Shown: in pieces, positions 1-9,170 of the stretch | How the letters are laid out: each line of letters begins with the position of its first letter | How positions within the stretch are numbered: the stretch's first letter is position 1 | NCBI GenBank assembly: GCA_020633205.1 | Contig: JACKEB010000014.1 | Coordinates: 496,001-560,000, forward strand | Direction of reading: 5' to 3' | Source: Polyangiaceae bacterium | GTDB lineage: Bacteria; Myxococcota_A; Polyangia; Polyangiales; Polyangiaceae | DNA length: 64,000 nt | Notes under the pieces: model-generated | The model's database searches: none | Seen by the model: only the letters and a program-made list of their open reading frames with translations | What the model was told of the DNA's origin: nothing | Made by a program: the position numbers and the translations under genes

Positions 1-269
1 ATATCTCTCTCTGCGACGCAGTGGTGAGCGGTAAGCACCAGATCGTCGGCGATCAGCGTGCCCGTGCAGGTGGCGTTTTCCGCGACCACGCGCACGACGT
101 AGTCGTCCGCTTGAGCGAGGGCAAAGGGCAGCTCCGGCGCCTCGGCGCGGCCAGGATCCTCTGCTGCTGCCGGCGTGGGTTCCTTGGCTGGCGTCTCGAA
201 TAGAGCGCTCACGCTGGCGCAACCAGTGCTCAGCAAGAGCAGTGAGAGGAGTGGGAGAGTTCGGTTCAC
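1..269 (-). CDS. Trypsin-like serine protease lipoprotein, N-terminal part (runs off window)
   Basis: Reading the minus strand from a GTG at 269 gives a lipoprotein signal (MNRTLPLLSLLLLSTGC, lipobox STGC, Cys17), a Pro/Ala/Glu-rich linker, and from about residue 57 a trypsin-fold start (VVRVVAENATCTGTLIAD). This leads into LVLTAHHCV, where His83 is at the position of the catalytic His of the LTAAHC motif and Cys68/Cys84 look like the usual disulfide pair. The Asp and Ser of the triad lie beyond the window edge, so activity cannot be judged. The family is S1 peptidase, presumably anchored in the envelope. The GTG start is chosen because it gives a complete signal peptide; the ribosome site is weak. 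Confidence 0.82.
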   Translation of the reverse strand, partial: MNRTLPLLSLLLLSTGCASVSALFETPAKEPTPAAAEDPGRAEAPELPFALAQADDYVVRVVAENATCTGTLIADDLVLTAHHCVAERD

Positions 270-336
270 GGGAATGGAGCCTGGGGGGTGAGAGCGCGGT
301 AGCGGGAGGTTCGCGCGGAGGCGCGAGGAAGCTGGA

Positions 337-861
337 CTAGTCTTCGAGGCGTCCGGTGCGAGTGGCGCGAAATTGTGCGAGAGCGACGCGGGCTGGCTGA
401 GCCTCGGGATCGGTGACGCCGACGCGCATGAACTCCTCGAGCAGTCGCTCTTGAGCTTTTCCGCGCGCAAACACCGTGGGGGCACAGCCGGTGTCAGTGC
501 AGCTGGCGAGGACGGCGCGTTGAAGCTTCAGCGCCCGTTCGAACTGGCCGAGTTGGGTCAACGCACGCACTCGCAAGCTCGCGACCCGTGGCTCAGCTTG
601 GAGTTCGGGTGCCACCCAGCTCAGGCTAGCCTCCGCTTGGCCCGCCTGACCGTGGTCGAGCAGCGTGTCCCCAAGCCGAAGCGCTGCGCCCATGTCAGTG
701 CGGTCCTTGCCAAGCTGGGCTTCGAGGGTGCTCACTTCCGCAGGCAGGCTCCCCGATGGCCAGATGAGGCTGACCTGGCGGCTGCTGTTCGAGCCGGCCC
801 ACAGCGCCGCAACACTGAGCAACCCCACCAACCACACGCTGGATTTGTCAGATCCCTTCAT
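337..861 (-). CDS. Small membrane-anchored TPR-like protein of unknown function
   Basis: About 174 aa when started at the ATG at 861. This gives MKGSDKSS followed by one hydrophobic segment (SVWLVGLLSVAALWAG), so the protein probably has an N-in anchor and a periplasmic domain. From about residue 45 it is helical and Leu/Ala/Arg-rich with TPR-like spacing (GAALRLGDTLLDHGQAGQAEASLSWV, then VASLRVRALTQLGQFERALKLQRAVL). Two cysteines (SCTDTGC) may form a disulfide. An in-frame GTG/ATG further up (933) would add a charged stretch with no signal and is less likely. It sits between the esterase and the trypsin-like gene on the same strand. I do not recognise a named family. Confidence 0.6.
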   Translation of the reverse strand: MKGSDKSSVWLVGLLSVAALWAGSNSSRQVSLIWPSGSLPAEVSTLEAQLGKDRTDMGAALRLGDTLLDHGQAGQAEASLSWVAPELQAEPRVASLRVRALTQLGQFERALKLQRAVLASCTDTGCAPTVFARGKAQERLLEEFMRVGVTDPEAQPARVALAQFRATRTGRLED

Positions 862-1025
862 GAACCCGCAGCGGACACCCGCACCTCCGAAAAGTTCCGA
901 CCCAGATCGCTTTGACGGCTTGGGTTGGTTCACGATCTTTTTCCGCCCACACCCTGGGCAGAATCTTACGCTAAAAACGGATGGAAAGCTCCTGCCCTGC
1001 TGGGATGCGACTCCAAAAAGGACCG

Positions 1026-1997
1026 TCAGGGCTTTGTGTGGCTCGCGAAGAAATCGAACACGACCTTGCTGGCGTCGATGTCGTTGCTTGTACGACCCAC
1101 GATTGCAGACGGTGCGTAGGGCACGCCTCCCGGCCAGGTGTGACCGCCGCCTTGGACACGATAGAGGGTTACGCTGGTGCCTTCAGCGCAGCCTTCACGA
1201 CTCTCGACGTAGACGCGAGTCTCGTCCTCCGGAGCGCGATCGGGCAGAGGATGTAGGGGCACGCTGGTGGTGCAGCGATTCTGCCGTCCCCACCACTCGA
1301 GGCTCGCGGTAGAGGCCACCACACGTCCGCGCTTCCCCAAGATCTGACCGCCGCCGAACGGCACCACTGGATCCGCGGTTCCGTTGAGCATGAGCACGGA
1401 GATGGGTCGCTGCGGTGTGGCTGCTTCGTGGATCCCCGGCAGGCTCATCACGACCGCGGCGATTCCGCGAAATCTCTCCGACTGCTCGATGGCCAAGGTC
1501 ATGGCCATGGCGCCGCCGTTCGAGGCCCCCACGACGAAGACTTGCTCCGGGTCGATCCCGTAGTCGCGCTGCGCAACGTCGATCAGCTGAGTGAGGAACG
1601 CGACGTCGTCAACGCCGGCGAGCGCCTCCTGCTTGAACGGTCGATGGTCGTTCCAGGCTTCGTCGATGCCTTGCGGTAACAAGAGCACCCAACCGCGGGC
1701 GTCGGCCTCGCGGGTCAGTCCGTAGCGAGTCCCGCGATTGAGCAGAGCCGCGCTGCCTCCGTTTCCGTGCAGCGCGATCACGAGCGGTACCGCTTTGCTC
1801 TTCGAGTGCCCAGGCGGCACGTGGACGTAGACCACTCGCTTCCGACCCTGTGCAATCAGGGTGCGCTTCGAGAGACCGCGAGTGCTCCAAAGGTGGCGCG
1901 CTACGAGGGTGCACGAACCCAGGCACACCGTGGCCACCGCGAGCAGCAGCGCTCGGCGTAGCCACTTGCTGCGGTGTCTACGCAAGGACCAAGTCAT
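1026..1997 (-). CDS. PHB-depolymerase/LpqC-like alpha/beta-hydrolase lipoprotein
   Basis: About 323 aa from the ATG at 1997. A Lys/Arg-rich start and hydrophobic segment end in a possible lipobox (CLGSC). The hydrolase domain shows the oxyanion region LVIALHGNGGSA, the nucleophile elbow VVGASNGGAMA (Ser159), an Asp in LMLNGTADPVVPF and a His in GGGHTWPGG, the usual triad order of esterase_phb / LpqC (COG3509) proteins. These cleave short polyesters or esterified substrates such as feruloyl esters; the substrate here is unknown. The start overlaps the end of proB by 20 bases, so it is probably translationally coupled. A paralogue lies at 56536-57558. Confidence 0.85.
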   Translation of the reverse strand: MTWSLRRHRSKWLRRALLLAVATVCLGSCTLVARHLWSTRGLSKRTLIAQGRKRVVYVHVPPGHSKSKAVPLVIALHGNGGSAALLNRGTRYGLTREADARGWVLLLPQGIDEAWNDHRPFKQEALAGVDDVAFLTQLIDVAQRDYGIDPEQVFVVGASNGGAMAMTLAIEQSERFRGIAAVVMSLPGIHEAATPQRPISVLMLNGTADPVVPFGGGQILGKRGRVVASTASLEWWGRQNRCTTSVPLHPLPDRAPEDETRVYVESREGCAEGTSVTLYRVQGGGHTWPGGVPYAPSAIVGRTSNDIDASKVVFDFFASHTKP

Positions 1998-3078
1998 CGC
2001 GGTGCACCACGACCAAGTCGCGCCCCACGCTACCGAACAAGAGTTCGAGCGCTGCGGACTTCTGGCGTGCTGCACGAGCGACGTCGAGGCCGCCCAGTCG
2101 TGCGAGGCCGCGACCCACTTCGGTGCCCTCCGCGTCCACGATACTCACCGCATCACCCGCGTTGAACTGGCCACGCACTCCAACAACGCCTACCGGTAGC
2201 AAGCTGCTTTTCCCCGCGCGCAACGCTTTCGCGGCGCCCGCGTCGATCACCACCGTGCCTCGCGGCTTCAAGGTATACGCGATCCAGTGCTGGCGTGCGC
2301 GCAGCACGCCTTCCACCGGGTGGACCAGGGTTCCGACGTCTTCACCTGCGAGCAGGCGCGAGATCACTCGCGGTTCTGCGGCGCTCGCAATTACGACCCA
2401 GGCGCCGGACCTGCTTGCTTTCCTTGCGGAATCGACCTTCGACATGATGCCGCCGCTGCCGACTCCACTGGAGCTACCGTGGTCTTGCACGATGAAGTCA
2501 GCTGGGAGCTCTGAGAGGCGCTGCCCGGTCGCGTCCAGCACTCCCGAGACGTCGGTAAGCAGGATCAGCACTTCCGCGCCGACCAACGGGACTACCATCG
2601 CCGAAAGCTGGTCATTGTCGCCAAAGCGGATCTCGTCGGTCGACACGGTGTCGTTTTCGTTGACGATAGGTAAAGCGTCCGCCTCGAGTAGCTCGCCCAA
2701 GGCGTTGCGTGCGTTGTTGAGGCGCTCGCGATCCGCGAGATCCGCGTGGGTGAGCAGCACCTGGGCAGGTATCATCCCGTTCTCCGCACAAGCTTCTTCG
2801 TAGCGTCGCATCAGCACGGACTGACCCGCTGCTGCCGCCGCCTGCAACTTGCTCATCTCCTTCGGACGGGCGGTGTAGCCGAGGCGCTCGCAGCCCAACG
2901 CGATTGCGCCGCTCGACACCAATACGAAGCGCCGCTCCGTCGAGTCTGCTGCCCGACTCGACTCGGCGATTTGGGCGATCAGATTCGCCGGCAGGGTCGG
3001 GTCGCCGGAGAGCGCTCTGGAGCCAACCTTGACCACCACTCTGCGAGCGGTTTGAAGCGATGCGCGGGCCGTTGCCAT
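1978..3078 (-). CDS. proB: Glutamate 5-kinase (proline biosynthesis)
   Basis: 366 aa from the ATG at 3078 (MATARASLQTARRVVVKVGSRALSG). ProB phosphorylates glutamate to gamma-glutamyl phosphate, the first step of proline synthesis. The amino-acid-kinase fold is clear: VVVKVGSRAL, FVLVSSGAIALG, the LPIVNENDTVST glutamate-binding loop, FGDNDQLSAMVV, EVLILLTDVSGVLD, and GGIMSKVDSARKASRSGAWVVIASA. A C-terminal PUA domain follows from about residue 270 (GTVVIDAGAAKALRAGKSSLLPVGVVGVRGQFNAGDAVSIVD). Length and domain order match E. coli ProB. proA is not next to it. It lies 62 bases after the ABC-like gene and overlaps the esterase start. Confidence 0.95.
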   Translation of the reverse strand: MATARASLQTARRVVVKVGSRALSGDPTLPANLIAQIAESSRAADSTERRFVLVSSGAIALGCERLGYTARPKEMSKLQAAAAAGQSVLMRRYEEACAENGMIPAQVLLTHADLADRERLNNARNALGELLEADALPIVNENDTVSTDEIRFGDNDQLSAMVVPLVGAEVLILLTDVSGVLDATGQRLSELPADFIVQDHGSSSGVGSGGIMSKVDSARKASRSGAWVVIASAAEPRVISRLLAGEDVGTLVHPVEGVLRARQHWIAYTLKPRGTVVIDAGAAKALRAGKSSLLPVGVVGVRGQFNAGDAVSIVDAEGTEVGRGLARLGGLDVARAARQKSAALELLFGSVGRDLVVVHRDDLVLA

Positions 3079-3140
3079 GCGGCGGCTCGTATAGCATGGC
3101 GCTTCGGGCAAGCGTCGGCTCAGCTTGCGAGGGGCGAACG

Positions 3141-4067
3141 TCAGCCCGCGAGGGGCTTGATCAATTGGAGATCCAGCACCGGGGTCTCGGTTTCAACCGC
3201 CGCTGCGATCAACTCGCGGCGACTGCCGGCGAGCATCCGCCAAGCGCTTGTGCGCTTTGGGGCGCGGGTGTCGTCAGTGCTCTCGAGGACGACACCACGG
3301 ATGTTGAGCGCTCGCTTCAAGCGGGCACCATCTCCGGCGACGCGCACCAGGCATAGGGCGCTGCCTTGCGCCAGCTCCGCGGCTGGGGCGGCGCCCAACA
3401 GCTGGCCATACTGCAGCCAGACGACGTCGCCCGTTGATGCGAGGTCGTGCTGGGCGGCGTTCATCAAACGCTCGCAGGACCAGACCAGCCGGGGTGCATC
3501 GTCACCACTGCACGCCGCGAGGATGCGCTCCTGAAGCCAAGCTGCGCGGAGATCGTCCAGCCCGTCGAAGGGCTGCTCCAGGATCACCAGCCGCGGCCGC
3601 GTCACCACCGCCATTGCGAGACTCACGGCGCAGCGCTCGGTGGGCTCCAGCGCGCTTGGATACGCACCAGCGAACTGGCCCAACCCCAGTGCGTGCAACG
3701 TCTGCTTCGCGACCTGAGCGCCGTGGGGCATGCGAAAGAGCTCGGCGACAAAGCGCAGGCTGGCCAGCACGGGCTCGTCGTCAAGCAACCAGCCATCTCG
3801 CGGGACCAGGCGCGTGGAGCCGCTCAGGGCCTTGGACGACGCCTCGCCGAGCAGTGTGAGTTCACCGCTCGCCTGCTCCGCCTCGCCGAGCAAGAGGCGC
3901 GCGAGAAAGCCCCCATCGCCCACCAACGCGACACGCGTCGCGAAGCTGCTGAAGCTGACTCCCTCCACCAGCGCGCTGCCGCCACGACGCACCGTGAGTT
4001 GTCGAGCCTCAAGCGTCGCGGGTCCGGCCGCCAGCGCCGATTCCTCGCGGATAGAAGCGTCACTCAT
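3141..4067 (-). CDS. Degenerate ABC-transporter ATPase-like protein (catalytic motifs lost)
   Basis: 308 aa. The overall course is that of an ABC nucleotide-binding domain (ARQLTVRRGGSALVEGVSFSS, then VALVG, then a Walker-B-like LVILEQPFDGLD), but the key motifs are eroded. The Walker A is GDGGFLARLLLG, with no Lys-Ser/Thr. The signature LSGGQ position reads LEPTERC. The Walker-B acidic pair DE is EQ. It should not hydrolyse ATP and probably serves as a binding or regulatory protein. The last ~100 residues have no obvious ABC counterpart. Its ATG overlaps the sppA stop (ATGA), so the two are coupled. No partner permease is nearby. Confidence 0.7.
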   Translation of the reverse strand: MSDASIREESALAAGPATLEARQLTVRRGGSALVEGVSFSSFATRVALVGDGGFLARLLLGEAEQASGELTLLGEASSKALSGSTRLVPRDGWLLDDEPVLASLRFVAELFRMPHGAQVAKQTLHALGLGQFAGAYPSALEPTERCAVSLAMAVVTRPRLVILEQPFDGLDDLRAAWLQERILAACSGDDAPRLVWSCERLMNAAQHDLASTGDVVWLQYGQLLGAAPAAELAQGSALCLVRVAGDGARLKRALNIRGVVLESTDDTRAPKRTSAWRMLAGSRRELIAAAVETETPVLDLQLIKPLAG

Positions 4068-6586
4068 GGCTTCACAGGCGCCATCTCCAGCAGCATCATC
4101 GGCTTGTCGCTCTCGTAGACCATGAAAGGCCCAAGCGCCTTGATCATGCCGCTGATCTGCGGGGGGATGCTCAGCTTGGCGTCCGCGTGCAGACCTTCGA
4201 TGCCAAGTAGCTGGCCGAGGATCGAGGTCTGAATCTCCGGTAGCTCCACCACCGGCGCGTCCGCGCTCAGTCCGGCTTGCTTGCGCACGTAGTCGAGTGC
4301 CTGACGAATGCCACCAAGCTCGTCAACCAACTTGCGGTCTTTGGCCTGTTCGCCGGTCCACACCCGGCCGCGACCGACGGCATCGACCTGCTCCTTGCTG
4401 AGCGGTCGGCCCGCCGCGACCCGCGTGATGAACGTGTCGTAGAACTGGCCGACCTTCTTGTCGAGCTCCTTCCGCTCGGCGTCGGTGAAGGGTCGATAGA
4501 GCGACTCGGCGTCGGCCTTCGGAGTCGTCTTGTAGGTCTTTACGTTGACCCCGATCTTCTCCAGCAAGCCGGCGACATCAGCCTTGCCATAGAAGACGCC
4601 AATGCTGCCAGTGATGGTCGCCGGGTTGGCGAAGATGCGGCTTCCTGGTGCCGAGATGTAGTAGCCCGCGCTCGCGGCGTAGCTGCCCATGCTCACCACC
4701 AACGGCTTGGCCTTGGCGGTGAGTTCCACCTGGCGCCAGATCACGTCTGCGGCCATCGCAGAACCGCCGGGCGTTTCCACGCGGAGCACCACGGCGCCGA
4801 TGCGTGGGTCCTCCCGCGCGTCCTTCAGTGCCTCGGCAATGGTGTACGAGCCAGCGAGCTTCATACCCAAGAACGGGATATTGCTGCTGCGTCCGTCGAT
4901 CATGTCGCCGTCTACGTAAACGACGGCGATGCCGCGCTCCCTACCGAACTTCTTCTTCGCGCGCGGCCCGAGCACGTCTTCATCCACCACCAAAGTGTCG
5001 CGGCCAATCATGCTGCGGACGGAGTCATCCAGCTCGTCATCGAAGGCTACGCCATCGACGAACTTTGCCTGTTGTGCCTCTGAGGCAATGAACGGACCCT
5101 TGGCGACGTTCGTGCGTACCTCTGCGGGTGTCATGCGGCGCCCTGAGGCGACGGCCTCGACGAACTGCCGCTCCAGCTGTTGCAGCATGTCGATGCGGTC
5201 TGCCTTCGCGACCTTGGACGGGCCGGTGCGTGTGAGCTGCTCGGGCGCGCTCTTGTGGGGCCCGATGCGAACAAAATCCGCGCGGATACCGAGCTTGTTG
5301 AGCAAGCCGGCGAAGTACATCGACTGGCTCTTCAGCCCGGCGAACCGTAGGCCGCCCGCTGGGTTCACCAAGATCTTGGTCGCGGCAGAGCACAGGAAGA
5401 GCGCCATGCCTCCGTTGTCTTCGAGGTGACACAGCACCTTCTTGCCGTGACGCCGCAAGTTGTGGATGGCGTCTCGGAACTCTTGCACGTGAGCGAAGCT
5501 GTCCGAGGGGGCGGTACGCAGCTCGAGCAGCACCGCGTCCACCGCCTCCTCTTCGGCCATCTTCCACAGCCTACGCATCATGCGGAAGTGTTGCCGGGGG
5601 CCTGGCGTGGACTCGATGCGGACTCGCACCGCATAGCGGGGCGCCTCACCCCCAACCGGCTCGCGGAATCCTCGAACGGCGACGCCCAAGTAGGGGTTGG
5701 CGTAGGTGTCGTCTGACCCCAAAGCGTTCCCGCCGACCACACCGCCGGAGAGCTCGGTGCTGCCCGCTGGGTTCGAGTTGTAGAGCGCGAGGCCGAGTGA
5801 CGCCACGTAGTCCGGTTCGCTCTGGTCCAGGTGGTGCATCGAGACGCCGCCCGTCAAGCGACCCAAGGGCGCGATGTCGAGCCCGATAGTTCCACGCGGA
5901 ATCCAGTCGTCGGAGTCGACGATGTACTTGGCCTCCAGGCCAAGCTCGAATGTGCGCTCGCCGGTGGGCCGCAGCGCCATCCCGATGTCGTAGGTCGGGG
6001 ATCGGCTGCCACCCGCGCGGTTCGTTGGGCCGTTGAGGTCACTGCCGACGAATGAGAGGCCGAGCGCCGGTGCGGGCCGCGAACTCATCGCGATGGTGTA
6101 CGAGGCAAGACGATCATGCACCGCGGCATCGGAGTAGGACCGCTGGAGCGAAAAACCGAGGGAGAACGCGTCTGTCGAGCTCAGCGCCAGACCCCAGGTC
6201 ACGAACTGGTAGTTCTCGGGGTTGGGCGCTTGTGCCGTTGGGTTCACCGCGTCGACACGCAACCCCATGGACAGGTTCAGGAACAGCGGGGTCGCAAACG
6301 AGAACGCGTGTCCTTGCCAAGGCACCCCCAGGTCCTCGTCCAGGAAGATGCCGTTCCAACGCAGCTCAGCGCCGGGCATGAAGCCGATATTGGCCGGATT
6401 GAACGCAAGGGCGCTGCTGTCGTCGGTACCAGCGATGCTCGCGCCAAGCACGGGCAAGCGTTGAGTCCCGGCATCTCCTGGCACCTGTGCAGAGGCGCTC
6501 GGGCTCAGGCCAAGCAGCAAGAGAGCAGTTGTGAAAGCGAGCCCGAGCGATCTCGTGCGTAGGCGGGCAACGTTGTGTGAGGTCAT
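4064..6586 (-). CDS. sppA: SppA-type signal peptide peptidase with N-terminal beta-barrel-like domain
   Basis: 840 aa, longer than the ~600 aa of E. coli SppA. Residues 1-34 are a signal peptide (ALLLLGLSPSASAQ). Residues ~35-315 alternate aromatic and polar residues like an outer-membrane barrel (GTDDSSALAFNPANIGFMPGAELRWNG; YDIGMALRPTGERTFELGLEAKYIVD). Residues ~320-500 and ~550-740 are the two SppA repeats. The catalytic Lys is Lys445 (IGPHKSAPEQ) and the nucleophile is Ser639 (MGSYAASAGYYIS), matching Lys209/Ser409 of E. coli. SppA degrades leftover signal peptides at the inner membrane; the barrel-like part suggests a different location here. It is coupled at both ends (ATGA overlaps) to the UDPGP gene and the ABC-like gene. 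Confidence 0.9.
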   Translation of the reverse strand: MTSHNVARLRTRSLGLAFTTALLLLGLSPSASAQVPGDAGTQRLPVLGASIAGTDDSSALAFNPANIGFMPGAELRWNGIFLDEDLGVPWQGHAFSFATPLFLNLSMGLRVDAVNPTAQAPNPENYQFVTWGLALSSTDAFSLGFSLQRSYSDAAVHDRLASYTIAMSSRPAPALGLSFVGSDLNGPTNRAGGSRSPTYDIGMALRPTGERTFELGLEAKYIVDSDDWIPRGTIGLDIAPLGRLTGGVSMHHLDQSEPDYVASLGLALYNSNPAGSTELSGGVVGGNALGSDDTYANPYLGVAVRGFREPVGGEAPRYAVRVRIESTPGPRQHFRMMRRLWKMAEEEAVDAVLLELRTAPSDSFAHVQEFRDAIHNLRRHGKKVLCHLEDNGGMALFLCSAATKILVNPAGGLRFAGLKSQSMYFAGLLNKLGIRADFVRIGPHKSAPEQLTRTGPSKVAKADRIDMLQQLERQFVEAVASGRRMTPAEVRTNVAKGPFIASEAQQAKFVDGVAFDDELDDSVRSMIGRDTLVVDEDVLGPRAKKKFGRERGIAVVYVDGDMIDGRSSNIPFLGMKLAGSYTIAEALKDAREDPRIGAVVLRVETPGGSAMAADVIWRQVELTAKAKPLVVSMGSYAASAGYYISAPGSRIFANPATITGSIGVFYGKADVAGLLEKIGVNVKTYKTTPKADAESLYRPFTDAERKELDKKVGQFYDTFITRVAAGRPLSKEQVDAVGRGRVWTGEQAKDRKLVDELGGIRQALDYVRKQAGLSADAPVVELPEIQTSILGQLLGIEGLHADAKLSIPPQISGMIKALGPFMVYESDKPMMLLEMAPVKP

Positions 6587-7713
6587 GCGCTCAAGATCTC
6601 CCGAGAAGTGGCGACATTGCGAATTTCCGCGCGGCGGCGTTCAAGCTCCGCGGTGTCCTTTACCGGGAGGAAACGCGACTCGGCGCCCTCGCGAGGCACG
6701 CGGACGAATTGGGTGTCCAGGTGGCTAGTTATCTCGCCGAGCAGGCGTTCGAACTGAATGAAGCGCTGGTCCCCGTGTTGCTTGGTCACGGTGAAGTAGG
6801 TCCAAGGCATGTCGAGCTCGACCAGCGCGCGGGCGTCCACCCAGAAGGTGTTGGTGTTGAAGACGCGCACGCTGCTCGGGTCGAAGCTCTCCGGCAGCCG
6901 GAACTCCTCCAGGATCACTGGTCTACCGTCGAGTCGCGCAGGGATACCGCCGCGGTCCGTACCCACCTTGTCTACGACCTCACAGCTGATCGGCTTCCCG
7001 TGACTGAGGTGCCAGCCGATCAGCAGCGGGTCCAAGGTCGCACCCAGGTTGTCGACGTTCGTGATCAGGACGAGCCTTCCGCCGTCTGCGACGAACTGCT
7101 TCAGCAGCCCGCTACGGGCGAGCGCCTCTGGCAGGTCGCCATGACCCGGGGCGTGTGATTGCGGCGTGCCTAATTCCCCGCGGAATAGCTTTCCTTCGGG
7201 GGTGAGACGCAACGACAGGTTTTGGGGGAAAGTCGCGACGTTCTTCGCCTGTGGGTGGGCCGTGAGGGCTTGCTTCAACCCCTGGTCCGTGGCGTCGCTG
7301 GTCATCAACCACAGTGGACAGCCGTGCCCCACACGCTCGACCTCACGCAGCCGCAGATCGAGGAAGGTGTGTCCGTCTACCGCCTCGACGAGCGCCTTGA
7401 TCACCCCACCCATTCGCGTCGCCATTCCGCCCGCGAGCACGATCAACGCGCAGTGTCCTGCGCGCAGCACCTCTTCGCCCTTGCGGATCAGTGCTGCCCG
7501 CTCTGCGGGGTCAGTCGGTAGATCTCGGACGTCCGTCTCGGTGGGCGGATCGACTGTGCCTTTGACGCGATTGTCCGGCTCGCGCCCCAGGTTTCGCTCG
7601 GCCAGCCCAACGAACCACCCCGGGTCGAATCCATGGTGGTCGAGTTGGTGCTTCAGCGCGGGGTCGAGAGCAGCCAGCTCGGCGGTCAGGGCTTCCTTCA
7701 TCGGGGCAGTCAT
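6583..7713 (-). CDS. UDPGP-family sugar-1-phosphate uridylyltransferase
   Basis: 376 aa, UTP-sugar pyrophosphorylase family (COG4284: UDP-glucose or UDP-GlcNAc pyrophosphorylase). The nucleotide loop LAGGMATRMGG is at residues 93-103, followed by Lys106 and DGHTFLDLRL. The uridine/sugar sites include PGHGDLPEAL and LITNVDNLGATLDP. The substrate (Glc-1-P, GlcNAc-1-P or another) cannot be decided by eye. It is the first gene of a tightly packed minus-strand run, and its stop overlaps the sppA start by four bases. Activated sugars for envelope polysaccharide would fit the envelope-rich context, but that is inference. Confidence 0.85.
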   Translation of the reverse strand: MTAPMKEALTAELAALDPALKHQLDHHGFDPGWFVGLAERNLGREPDNRVKGTVDPPTETDVRDLPTDPAERAALIRKGEEVLRAGHCALIVLAGGMATRMGGVIKALVEAVDGHTFLDLRLREVERVGHGCPLWLMTSDATDQGLKQALTAHPQAKNVATFPQNLSLRLTPEGKLFRGELGTPQSHAPGHGDLPEALARSGLLKQFVADGGRLVLITNVDNLGATLDPLLIGWHLSHGKPISCEVVDKVGTDRGGIPARLDGRPVILEEFRLPESFDPSSVRVFNTNTFWVDARALVELDMPWTYFTVTKQHGDQRFIQFERLLGEITSHLDTQFVRVPREGAESRFLPVKDTAELERRRAEIRNVATSREILSA

Positions 7714-7898
7714 ATTGGGCTCGGGATGGTAGTGCGGAAGCCCCGGCTTTTGTTACCTACTCGCAGCGAATCGCGACAAAAGCGCGATAGCGAGCAGCGA
7801 CGCTACGCTGAACTCGCGGACCGTGCCGTTCGACCCGTTCGTCGAATCTGGGGCTTTTCCTTCGCTCGCATGCGTGTCGGTTGCTAAGTCCATCCTCG

Positions 7899-9170
7899 AT
7901 GGCTCGACTCGTGAGGCCTCAAGGGGCCGGCTCGCGTTTGGTTGGTTGGATGTTGCTCGCGCTAGCGCTGGGCACCGCGACGGGGTGTGGCGACGACGCT
8001 GAAATCGCGAGTCGTCCAGGGTCGCCTTCCGACGATCCCCGCGACTACGTTGTCGACACGAACGTCAACTACCAAATAGAGGTCTCTGAGCCGCGCTGGG
8101 TGATCCCTAGTGACGGTCTCCCCGCGGATACGGCCGCCGTGTCGAACGCGAATGTGGAGATCCACTTCTTCCGCGGCAAGCTCTATATGGCTTGGCGGGC
8201 GGCGCCGTTCCACTTCGCGAGCAGCGAGACCAAGATGCAGGTCGTCTCCTCCACCGACGGAGGCGTGACTTGGGGTCACGAGACGACGATCGCTCTTGAT
8301 AGGGACGTGCGTGAGCCTCGGCTATTCGACGTCTCCGGTGAGTTGCATCTGGTGTTCTTCGAGGCGGGGACCAACGCCCTGGCGTTCGAGCCGAACCGCA
8401 TGCTGCAGGTGGTGCGCGACAAGACGGGGAAGTGGAATGACGTCGAAGTGGTTGCCGATCAGCCAGAAGTCCCGTGGGACATCAAGCGCCGTGTCAGCGC
8501 CGCAGGCGAAGCGAGCCAACTCTGGATGACCTCGTACATGGGGGAGCACTACGGCGGCGAAGGCTCCGTGGTTCAGGTCTACTTCAAGCACTCGACCGAT
8601 GGTTACACCTGGTCTCCTGTGTCTGGGGATAGCGTGGTGTACTCCGGAGGCGTGAGCGAGGTGGCGTTCGAGTTCACGGAGGCCGGTGACCTCTGGGCGG
8701 TCACCCGCAACGAGGATGGAGATGCCACCGGCTGCGGTGCTCAAGTCTGTGTCGCGAAGGCTGGAGATCTCGGCAACTGGGATTGCCCCGACGTCTCCGA
8801 TCCCGAGCGCTACGATTCTCCGGAGATGTTCCGGCATGGTGACGACCTGTATCTGATCGCCCGGCGAGACATCGGCGGCCCATTTGGAAGCGGACCCGAC
8901 GCGTGTTCCCTGGTTGCCTACTCCCAACGCGCCAAGACCACCGCGCTCTACAAGATCGACACAGCGCAGCGGAAGGTCGTTCACATTCAGGATCTACCCG
9001 GCGCGGGGGACACGGCGTTCGCCTCAGTGCGTCGCGTTGACGCCCATCATTTCCTTGTGGCCAATTACACAGCGCCCCTGGACGAGCCCGATCAGAGCTG
9101 GGTTCAAGGTCAGACCAGCGACCGTGGGACGCAAGTCTACTTCGTCGACATCCGTTTCGTGGCCCCGTGA
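7899..9170 (+). CDS. BNR/Asp-box (sialidase-fold) lipoprotein
   Basis: 423 aa from the ATG at 7899; a TTG at 7881 is possible but adds nothing useful. The signal peptide ends in a lipobox (LGTATGC), then an Asp-rich start. The body looks like a beta-propeller of the sialidase type, with Asp-box-like turns SSTDGGVTW and HSTDGYTWSPV and a repeated W/Y-rich strand pattern. I do not see the full Arg triad and Tyr/Glu pair needed to call an active sialidase. It is probably a surface glycan-binding or glycosidase-like protein. Its stop overlaps the next gene's GTG (GTGA), so the two are coupled. Confidence 0.72.
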   Translation: MARLVRPQGAGSRLVGWMLLALALGTATGCGDDAEIASRPGSPSDDPRDYVVDTNVNYQIEVSEPRWVIPSDGLPADTAAVSNANVEIHFFRGKLYMAWRAAPFHFASSETKMQVVSSTDGGVTWGHETTIALDRDVREPRLFDVSGELHLVFFEAGTNALAFEPNRMLQVVRDKTGKWNDVEVVADQPEVPWDIKRRVSAAGEASQLWMTSYMGEHYGGEGSVVQVYFKHSTDGYTWSPVSGDSVVYSGGVSEVAFEFTEAGDLWAVTRNEDGDATGCGAQVCVAKAGDLGNWDCPDVSDPERYDSPEMFRHGDDLYLIARRDIGGPFGSGPDACSLVAYSQRAKTTALYKIDTAQRKVVHIQDLPGAGDTAFASVRRVDAHHFLVANYTAPLDEPDQSWVQGQTSDRGTQVYFVDIRFVAP

